Below are positions 1 through 4,831 of a DNA stretch of 8,928 nt, piece after piece. Made by a program: the position numbers and the translations under genes. Position 1 is the first letter of the stretch. Each line of letters begins with the position of its first letter. Origin of the DNA: an uncultured Clostridia bacterium (GTDB lineage Bacteria; Bacillota; Clostridia; Oscillospirales; Oscillospiraceae); the NCBI GenBank assembly GCA_937907975.1, contig CALEQS010000038.1, positions 1 to 8,928 of the forward strand. The letters run 5' to 3'. The notes under the pieces are model-generated. The model ran no database searches, was not told where the DNA came from, and worked only from the letters and a program-made list of their open reading frames with translations.

Positions 1-31
1 GAGCGCCTACGGCGGTTATCCCACTCGCCCT

Positions 32-54
32 GAAATATGCCACAGGCATATTTC
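32..54. repeat. Perfect 10-bp inverted repeat (hairpin) downstream of glmU
   Basis: Arms GAAATATGCC (32-41) and GGCATATTTC (45-54) are perfect reverse complements around a 3-base loop, ACA. It lies about 60 bases past the glmU stop on the minus strand. It might help end that transcript, but no T-run follows it on the minus strand, so a plain intrinsic terminator is not well supported. It sits next to a C-run repeat (68-86) and both may be parts of one intergenic repeat element cut by the window edge. Confidence 0.6.
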
Positions 55-67
55 TATTTCGGACTCA

Positions 68-86
68 CCCCCCCAAGGGGAAGCCT
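68..86. repeat. C-run / AAGGGGAAGCCT repeat, copy 1
   Basis: Nineteen bases, seven C followed by AAGGGGAAGCCT, recur identically at 2395-2413. The core CCCCAAGGGG is a small palindrome. Both copies are intergenic and lie next to other palindromic sequence, as expected for a dispersed non-coding repeat. No protein is supported here. Confidence 0.55.
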
Positions 87-111
87 ATTTTACAGGCAGA
101 CGAGCCCAGCC

Positions 112-1293
112 TCACTTCTGCTCTCTGTGCTTTTTCGCCCAGCCCTCCTTGTGCACCTGACGGGCGCGGGCGACGGCCAGCGCGTCGGCGGGGACAGTGG
201 AGGTGATGGTGCTGCCGGCGGCGGTAAATGCGCCGGACTCCACGGTGACGGGGGCGACCAGGTTGGTGTTGCAGCCGATAAAGACGTTGTCGCCCACGGT
301 GGTGCGGTACTTGTGGTTGCCGTCGTAGTTGCAGGTGATGGAGCCGCAGCCGAAGTTGCAGTGGCTGCCCACGTCGCTGTCGCCCACATAGATGAGGTGG
401 GGCAGCTTGGTGCCCTCACCGATGACGGCGTTCTTGACCTCGACGAAGTCGCCCACCTTGGCGTTGTCCGCCACCCGGGTACCGGGCCGGACATAGGCGA
501 AGGGGCCGATATTGACGTTGGCACCGAACGCCGCTTCATTGAGCTGGCTGGAGTTGGCCACGCAGCCGTCGCCCAGCGTGCAGTCGCGGATCATGGTGTT
601 GGGGCCGATCTCGCAATTTGCGCCGATATGGGTATCGCCCCGCAGGATGACGTTTGGCAGGAGGACCGTGCCCGCACCCACGGTGACGGTGGGATCAATA
701 TAAGTGGTGCCGGGATCCAGCAGACGAACGCCGTTCTCCACCAGCTTGGCGTTCAGATCGGTGCGGGCCAGTTCCTGGGCCTGCATCAGATCGAAGGCAT
801 CGCTGAGCGGCAGGGCCAGCGGAAGGCCATCCTCGTCCTCGGCGGTAAGGGGTTTGATCTGACCAAGCATCTTCACACCGCCGTTTTTGGCCAGCTTCGC
901 CGCGCTCAGGCGGCCGATGCCGGTATCAGCGGAGTTGTCGGTGGGGATGGGATCGTCATTGCACAGCATCTCGGCGGCCTCGGAACAGATCCAGACCGGG
1001 GAGTTGACGGCAATGACCTGACCTTCTTCTTTTGCGGCGAACGCACGGACGGTGTCGTCCGCGTCCGCGGCGTCCAGCAGACAGACCTGGCTCCCTTCGG
1101 GGAAGCACTTGGCAGTCTCCTCGGCCAGCTCAGAACGGGTGAGAATCAAAAACCGCTCGACACCGGCACTCTGAAGTGCGCGTGCCAGCCAGACGGCGGC
1201 GGGGGCGAACAGCAGAGGCTGCAGCATGAGCGGAGCAGAATCAGGGTTCTGGGGACAGCGGTCAATGGTGATAACAGCACTGGATGAAACCAT
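112..1293 (-). CDS. glmU: GlmU-type glucosamine-1-phosphate N-acetyltransferase with degenerate uridyltransferase half
   Basis: The 393-aa product matches the C-terminal half of GlmU, which acetylates glucosamine-1-phosphate with acetyl-CoA for UDP-GlcNAc and peptidoglycan synthesis in the cytoplasm. Residues about 190-370 form a hexapeptide left-handed beta-helix with repeats such as IGANCEIGPNTMI. Aligned by eye to E. coli GlmU (offset 64), R269, K287, H299 (catalytic base), Y302, N313, K328 and R376 match R333, K351, H363, Y366, N377, K392 and R440. Two acetyl-CoA-pocket positions are cysteines instead (C316 for A380, C341 for S405). The N-terminal part (about 1-185) keeps traces of the nucleotidyltransferase fold but lacks the LAAGxGTRM loop, and the protein is about 60 aa shorter than usual. 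I chose the ATG at 1293: GGAAAGG lies 10 bases upstream, whereas an ATG at 1323 has no ribosome binding site and falls close to the predicted transcription start. The acetyltransferase call is firm; uridyltransferase activity is doubtful. Confidence 0.88.
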   Translation of the reverse strand: MVSSSAVITIDRCPQNPDSAPLMLQPLLFAPAAVWLARALQSAGVERFLILTRSELAEETAKCFPEGSQVCLLDAADADDTVRAFAAKEEGQVIAVNSPVWICSEAAEMLCNDDPIPTDNSADTGIGRLSAAKLAKNGGVKMLGQIKPLTAEDEDGLPLALPLSDAFDLMQAQELARTDLNAKLVENGVRLLDPGTTYIDPTVTVGAGTVLLPNVILRGDTHIGANCEIGPNTMIRDCTLGDGCVANSSQLNEAAFGANVNIGPFAYVRPGTRVADNAKVGDFVEVKNAVIGEGTKLPHLIYVGDSDVGSHCNFGCGSITCNYDGNHKYRTTVGDNVFIGCNTNLVAPVTVESGAFTAAGSTITSTVPADALAVARARQVHKEGWAKKHREQK

Positions 1294-1332
1294 AGAATTC
1301 ACGCCTTTCCAAGAAATAACCATTCTGTGATT

Positions 1333-1361
1333 ATTATATCAAATTGATCGTCGAATTGCAT
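1333..1361 (-). promoter_or_regulatory. Probable sigma-A promoter of glmU
   Basis: On the minus strand a perfect TATAAT -10 lies at 1333-1338. The hexamer 17 bases upstream (1356-1361, ATGCAA) is a poor -35. Transcription would start near 1326, which gives a leader of about 30 bases to the ATG at 1293 and argues against the ATG at 1323. Confidence 0.5.
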
Positions 1362-1465
1362 TAAATCTGGACAAAAATTTTTTCTTTGGAAGACTTGACG
1401 AACCGGGCCGGACTTTTAGAAAGGTTTTTCACCAAATAGCCCAGCTTTTCCCCAGAAAAAACGGG

Positions 1466-1488
1466 GGATGACAGAGGTTCCGTCATCC
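1466..1488. repeat. Inverted repeat over the Nudix promoter
   Basis: GGATGAC (1466-1472) and GTCATCC (1482-1488) are perfect 7-base complements, 9 bases apart. They cover the -35 box and part of the spacer, a position typical of a repressor operator. GGATGAC also resembles the ends of the larger palindromic repeats in this window, so it may instead be a repeat relic. The role is inferred only. Confidence 0.4.
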
Positions 1489-1496
1489 TGTATAAT
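1468..1496 (+). promoter_or_regulatory. Sigma-A promoter of the Nudix gene
   Basis: ATGACA (1468-1473, five of six matches to TTGACA), a 17-base spacer and a perfect TATAAT (1491-1496). The start of transcription would be near 1503, leaving a leader of about 90 bases before the ATG at 1595. A dyad (1466-1472 with 1482-1488) overlaps the -35 and spacer and could be an operator. Confidence 0.75.
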
Positions 1497-1594
1497 AAAT
1501 TAAACATTGGCCCATTGGTCCAGCCTGACTGCCGCCCTTGAAAAAGGGGGCAGGTCCTTCATGCGGCCTATCAAACATAAAAGAGGGAACAACA

Positions 1595-2140
1595 ATGGTT
1601 TTTCAGGAAGAACAGCTCTCCGGCGAGGAGAAATTCAGCGGTCATGTGGTGTCGCTGCGGGTGGATCAGGCCCGCATTGGAGACGGCTCCATTCGGGAAC
1701 GTGAAGTCGTGGAGCATCCCGGCGGGGTGTCAGTGGCGGTGCTGACGGACGAGGATGAGGTGCTGATGGTGCGCCAGTTCCGCTATGCCCAGCAGGAAGT
1801 ACTGCTGGAGCTCCCGGCGGGCAAGCTGGAGCGCGGCGAGGACCCCTTCGACGCCATGCGCCGGGAACAGCGGGAGGAGACGGGCACTGTCTCGGAGCAC
1901 TATGTGTCACTGGGCGTGTGCTACCCCACCCCGGCCTATGACACGGAGAAGATCTACCTCTGGGCGGGCCGGGTGACCGGCTGGGGCGAGCAGGACCTGG
2001 ACGACGGCGAACTGCTGGAGGTGGAGCGCGTCCCCATTGCCGAGGCGGAGCAGATGGTGCTGTGCAACGAGATCGCCGACGCAAAGACCCAAATTGGCAT
2101 TCTGAAGGCCGCCGCCCTGGTGCGCTCCGGCGCACTGTGA
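1595..2140 (+). CDS. nudF: Nudix hydrolase, ADP-ribose pyrophosphatase type
   Basis: The 181-aa product is the usual size for a bacterial ADP-ribose pyrophosphatase, which cleaves ADP-ribose to AMP and ribose-5-phosphate in the cytoplasm. The Nudix box runs from G76 to T98: G76-x5-E82-x7-R90-E91-x-x-E94-E95-x-G97. The Mg2+-binding core (R90, E91, E94, E95) is intact. Two normally aliphatic box positions are polar (Q92 and T98), a mild departure. The segment YPTPAYDTE, with P113 sixteen residues after G97, fits the ADP-ribose subgroup, as does the upstream RQFRYA...ELPAGKLE stretch. ATG 1595 was chosen because GAGGG (1583-1587) lies 7 bases upstream; the open frame continues further upstream without a good ribosome binding site. 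It is apparently monocistronic, diverging from glmU. Family is certain; the exact substrate is inferred. Confidence 0.9.
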   Translation: MVFQEEQLSGEEKFSGHVVSLRVDQARIGDGSIREREVVEHPGGVSVAVLTDEDEVLMVRQFRYAQQEVLLELPAGKLERGEDPFDAMRREQREETGTVSEHYVSLGVCYPTPAYDTEKIYLWAGRVTGWGEQDLDDGELLEVERVPIAEAEQMVLCNEIADAKTQIGILKAAALVRSGAL

Positions 2141-2146
2141 GGCTTT

Positions 2147-2173
2147 GGGCTCTGAGACTATGTCTCTGAGCCC
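2147..2173 (+). terminator. Probable terminator of the Nudix gene
   Basis: A 12-base stem with one mismatch (2147-2158 with 2162-2173) and a 3-base loop begins 7 bases after the stop codon. The position suits a terminator, but only GAATATT follows rather than a clear T-run, so efficiency is uncertain. Confidence 0.45.
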
Positions 2174-2246
2174 GAATATTCTCAGTCAGAACGGGGTTTA
2201 GGATGATAAATTGGGGTTTGTGAAAATAAAGGCAGACTTCCACCAA

Positions 2247-2362
2247 TGTCATTCTGAGGGAGCGTCAGTGACCAAAGAATCTTACAGCACCGGCTTCTAC
2301 GAGCAGAATGTTTCCTGTCGAAGGCGGGTGTTTTAAGATCCTTCGCTGCGCTCAGGATGACA
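2247..2362. repeat. Palindromic intergenic repeat element, copy 1 (116 bp)
   Basis: The ends TGTCATTCTGAG (2247-2258) and CTCAGGATGACA (2351-2362) are inverted with one mismatch in twelve. The complementarity continues inward: AAGAATCTTA and CACCG in the left arm face CGGGTG and AAGATCCTT in the right arm, so the whole element can fold into one long imperfect hairpin. A clearly related copy lies at 6923-7035, sharing among others AAGAATCTTA and AAGATCCTTCGCT. It encodes nothing convincing. It looks like a MITE- or REP-like non-autonomous repeat; similar sequences are, from memory and unchecked, common between genes of gut Clostridia. Confidence 0.8.
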
Positions 2363-2394
2363 GGCCGAAAGTTTGCAGAGACTGTCGAAGCCTC

Positions 2395-2413
2395 CCCCCC
2401 CAAGGGGAAGCCT
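2395..2413. repeat. C-run / AAGGGGAAGCCT repeat, copy 2
   Basis: These bases are identical to 68-86; the C-run here is one base longer on its left. A flanking dyad, CCGAAAG (2365-2371) with CTTTCGG (2412-2418), suggests that the repeated unit is itself a hairpin spanning about 2365-2418. It lies directly after the larger palindromic element, so this gap has collected two repeat types. Confidence 0.55.
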
Positions 2414-2468
2414 TTCGGAGGAAACCTGCAACCCCCACTTTCCCGTATCATGAAATAATGAATATAAA

Positions 2469-2502
2469 AACATCCGCAGCGAAGCAGATCGCTGCGGATG
2501 TT
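2469..2502 (-). terminator. Strong intrinsic terminator of the NSS transporter gene
   Basis: A perfect 14-base stem (2469-2482 with 2489-2502) with a 6-base loop starts about 9 bases past the transporter stop. On the minus strand it is followed by TTTTTATATT, a good T-run. On the plus strand TAAATTTTATTT follows, so it may also work weakly from the other side. Confidence 0.9.
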
Positions 2503-2511
2503 AAATTTTAT

Positions 2512-3921
2512 TTACCGAAACAGACCCATAATAGCAGAACCGAAGCGGTTCCAATAGCCCACAATAAAAATGAGCACCATAATAAAGGGCAGGATCCAGG
2601 TGACATAAAAGCGTACCTTTTCCGGGAAGCGCAGGCCCGCGCCGGTGTTGGCCTCCTCGGTGAAGTTCTTCCAGCCCCAGCCCTTGCGGGACACGCAGAA
2701 CAACAGGTAGACCAGCGAGCCGAGGGGCAGGATATTGTCGGAAATCAGGAAGTCCTCCAGATCCATGATACTGCTGCCCGGGCCGAGGGGCTGCACGCCG
2801 CTCCACAGGTTAAAGCCCAGAATGCAGGGCATACTCAGCAGCAGGATGCCGACCAGGTTGACGGCGACCGCCTTTTTGCGGCTCCAGCCCCAGCGCTCCA
2901 TACCAAAGGTGATGATGTTTTCAAACACAGCAATGACGGTGGACAGGGCGGCGAAGGTCAGGAACACAAAGAACAGGGTGCCCCACAGGCGGCCCAGCGG
3001 TATTTCATTGAAGATGTTGGGCAGGGTGACAAAAATCAGGTTGGGGCCGGAGTCCGGGGAGACGCCGAAAGAGAAGCAGGCCGGGAAAATGATAAGGCCG
3101 CTCATCAGCGCCACGAAGGTATCCAGCACACCGATGCGGACGGCCTCACTGGCCAGGCGGTGTTCCTTGCCAATGTAGCTGCCGAAGATCGCCAGTGCAC
3201 CAATGCCAAGGGAGAAGGTAAAGAAAGCCTGTCCCATGGCGGCATATACCGCCTGACCCAGCACAAAATTGCCGTTGGCATCGTACATCAGGTTATTGAG
3301 GTCAGGCTTCAGGTAAAATTTCAGGCCCTCCGCCGCTCCGGGAAGCGTCAGGGAACGCACCACCAGCACCACCAGCACTGCCAGCAGACAGATCATCATG
3401 ACTTTCGTGATCTTCTCCACGCCGTTCTGGAGCCCCAGTGAGCACACACCCATGCAGCCGATGACTACAATGGCCATAAACAGCGTCATAATGCCCGGCT
3501 GACCCATCAGGGAACCGAATTCGTTGTTCACGCCGGCGGCATCCAGCCCGACAAAATCGCCGTGCGCCATCTTGACACAATAAAGCAGCAGCCAACCGGC
3601 GATCACTGTGTAAAACATCATCAACAGGTAGTTGCCCGCCAGTCCGAACCAGCTGTAAATATGCCACTTTGAGCCTTTGGGCTCCAGTACATGGAAGGAA
3701 CGAGCAAGCCCCCTCTTGCTGGCCCGGCCTACTGAGAACTCCATGACCATGACCGGCAGACCAAGCAGTACCAGAAACACCAGATAGATCAGCACAAAGG
3801 CGCCGCCGCCATATTGGCCGACAATATAGGGAAAGCGCCATACATTGCCGAGACCAATGGCGCACCCGGCGGAAATGAGCAAAAAGCCCAGCCGGGACGA
3901 AAATGTCTCACGTTTTTCCAA
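2512..3921 (-). CDS. Sodium-dependent transporter, neurotransmitter:sodium symporter (NSS/SNF) family
   Basis: The 469-aa product is a LeuT-fold, Na+-coupled importer in the cytoplasmic membrane, probably for an amino acid or related amine. TM1 carries the family signature GCAIGLGNVWRFPYIVGQYGGGAF in shortened view: A21 and N26 match LeuT Na1 ligands A22 and N27. In TM6 the stretch FFTFSLGIG supplies T235 (LeuT T254). In TM8 A324, S327 and T328 match the Na2 ligands A351, T354 and S355. I count about eleven hydrophobic segments, the last near residues 436-457, so TM12 is absent, as in the 11-TM bacterial members such as Tyt1. The start codon is TTG, supported by AGAGAGAGGGG (3929-3939) ending 7 bases upstream. 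It stands alone, with its own promoter and terminator. The substrate cannot be read from sequence, and no metabolic neighbour hints at it. Confidence 0.93.
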   Translation of the reverse strand: MEKRETFSSRLGFLLISAGCAIGLGNVWRFPYIVGQYGGGAFVLIYLVFLVLLGLPVMVMEFSVGRASKRGLARSFHVLEPKGSKWHIYSWFGLAGNYLLMMFYTVIAGWLLLYCVKMAHGDFVGLDAAGVNNEFGSLMGQPGIMTLFMAIVVIGCMGVCSLGLQNGVEKITKVMMICLLAVLVVLVVRSLTLPGAAEGLKFYLKPDLNNLMYDANGNFVLGQAVYAAMGQAFFTFSLGIGALAIFGSYIGKEHRLASEAVRIGVLDTFVALMSGLIIFPACFSFGVSPDSGPNLIFVTLPNIFNEIPLGRLWGTLFFVFLTFAALSTVIAVFENIITFGMERWGWSRKKAVAVNLVGILLLSMPCILGFNLWSGVQPLGPGSSIMDLEDFLISDNILPLGSLVYLLFCVSRKGWGWKNFTEEANTGAGLRFPEKVRFYVTWILPFIMVLIFIVGYWNRFGSAIMGLFR

Positions 3922-3928
3922 ATAAAAG

Positions 3929-3939
3929 CCCCTCTCTCT
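3929..3939 (-). promoter_or_regulatory. Ribosome binding site that fixes the TTG start of the transporter
   Basis: Read on the minus strand this is AGAGAGAGGGG, 7 bases before a TTG codon (3919-3921). No ATG or GTG lies at a fitting distance, and residues straight after the TTG (EKRETFSSRLGF) match the normal N-terminus of the family. Confidence 0.8.
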
Positions 3940-3955
3940 TTATCGCAGTAGTTTG

Positions 3956-3984
3956 ATTGTAGCAAAAAGAAAGAAATCGGTCAA
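3956..3984 (-). promoter_or_regulatory. Sigma-A promoter of the NSS transporter gene
   Basis: On the minus strand: TTGACC (3979-3984), a 17-base spacer and TACAAT (3956-3961), five of six matches in each box. Transcription would begin near 3949, giving a leader of about 28 bases that contains only the ribosome binding site, so leader-based regulation looks unlikely. Confidence 0.8.
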
Positions 3985-4023
3985 TGCGGGGCTTTTTAGC
4001 ATTAAAAGTGGGAAGTTATAAAG

Positions 4024-4055
4024 TTCGTAGGTGCGCAAATTCGTGGGCGCGCAAA
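4024..4055. repeat. Two tandem 16-bp units, with a possible third degenerate unit
   Basis: TTCGTAGGTGCGCAAA (4024-4039) is followed at once by TTCGTGGGCGCGCAAA (4040-4055), 14 of 16 bases identical. GTTTGTAGGT at 4061-4070 resembles the start of a further unit. It lies in the 202-base gap between the transporter and the frameshifted gene, where I see no gene. It may be a small tandem repeat or the edge of a dispersed one. Confidence 0.55.
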
Positions 4056-4123
4056 TTTGAGTTTGTAGGTTTGCTGGGCATCCACAATCCGGGTTTTGTC
4101 GGTTTTCATGATGATACAGCTTC

Positions 4124-4601
4124 TCAAAACCCGCACCAGTTTTCCACACATTCGCCCTCGGGATCATCGGCGAGGGACTGAGTCAGAAAGTCTTCCAATG
4201 TGGTGCCGGATGTCTCTCCTGTCTCCCGGCACCAGCTTCCGTCCGGCAGTTGGATGCAAGGGCCGCACACCGTATATTCGTCCGCCTGCCCGCCGTGTTC
4301 TATAATGATCGGGCAGGCAACCTCCCCTGCGGCACTGGTCAGTTCATCCCGCTCCCGCCAGTAACACCGTCTCCAGCTCCATCGCGTCCCACTGGGCACA
4401 GATGGCGTCCAGCTTCTCGGGTGTCTCGTAGCGGTAGCTGTGTTCATTGTCCACAGCCACAGTGATACTGTCAATGCTCTGGGACCACGGGGCGGCCACC
4501 GGTTCCGGCGTGAACTTCTTCGGCCAGATGCGCCAGAGCAGCAAACCCAGTGCCAGTGCCGCCAGCACGATGCCCAGGATCCATGCTTTCCGCTTTGTCA
4601 T
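4124..4601 (-). pseudogene. Frameshifted gene for a small membrane-anchored, cysteine-containing protein
   Basis: Two overlapping minus-strand frames together look like one gene of about 157 codons. The first starts at ATG 4601, with AAAGGGG 8 bases upstream. It encodes a short basic end (MTKRK), one membrane segment (about residues 6-26, WILGIVLAALALGLLLWRIW), then an extracytoplasmic stretch, and ends at a TGA at 4344-4346. The second frame continues with comparable composition from about 4350-4362 to a TGA at 4124-4126. Removing one G in the run near 4350-4360 would join LETVLL to RERDELTSAAGEV. The C-terminal part holds six cysteines, including CGPC, but shows no thioredoxin fold. I do not recognise the family. 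It may be a true pseudogene, a sequencing error or, less likely, a recoded gene. No clear promoter or terminator was found. Confidence 0.6.
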
Positions 4602-4735
4602 AAGGAACACCCCTTTCTGAGCCTATCTTATCAAAGCTCTGTTATGTATGTCCGGTCATTTCCTCTCATCTCATCAGACGCAAAACCGTTCCGAAAAGTT
4701 CCCCCGCCGGAAGCCTGTGCGGGCATGGAATTTTC

Positions 4736-4764
4736 TTGTCTTTTCCCCACTGCCTTGCTATAAT
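4736..4764 (+). promoter_or_regulatory. Sigma-A promoter of gdpP (extended -10)
   Basis: TTGTCT (4736-4741, four of six), a 17-base spacer and a perfect TATAAT (4759-4764) preceded by TGC, an extended -10. Transcription would begin near 4771, leaving a leader of about 60 bases that carries a small hairpin before the ribosome binding site. Confidence 0.75.
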
Positions 4765-4795
4765 ATAGGGAGGTTTACCCTGTTATGAAGGTTTC

Positions 4796-4812
4796 GCCCG
4801 CTCTGTGCGGGC
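4796..4812 (+). promoter_or_regulatory. Leader hairpin just upstream of the gdpP ribosome binding site
   Basis: GCCCGC (4796-4801) and GCGGGC (4807-4812) form a perfect 6-bp GC stem with a 5-base loop. It ends 5 bases before AAGGA (4818-4822), the likely ribosome binding site for the GTG start at 4832. It could affect translation or RNA stability, but no known riboswitch is recognisable in so short a leader. Confidence 0.35.
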
Positions 4813-4831
4813 TGGATAAGGAAGTGATCCT

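Noticed and set aside
37..1287. Long plus-strand frame (416 codons) opposite glmU
   Set aside because: It is the antisense shadow of a GC-rich gene: Gly/Val/Ala/Asp-rich low-complexity product, no ribosome binding site, while the minus strand has clear GlmU motifs.
2308..3441. Plus-strand frame (377 codons) covering a repeat and the antisense of the transporter
   Set aside because: It starts inside the palindromic repeat and continues as a Gln/His/Gly-rich shadow of the NSS gene; no domain is recognisable.
3940..4167. Minus-strand frame (75 codons) in the gap after the frameshifted gene
   Set aside because: It is made of the tandem repeat and the antisense of the transporter promoter, with no ribosome binding site.
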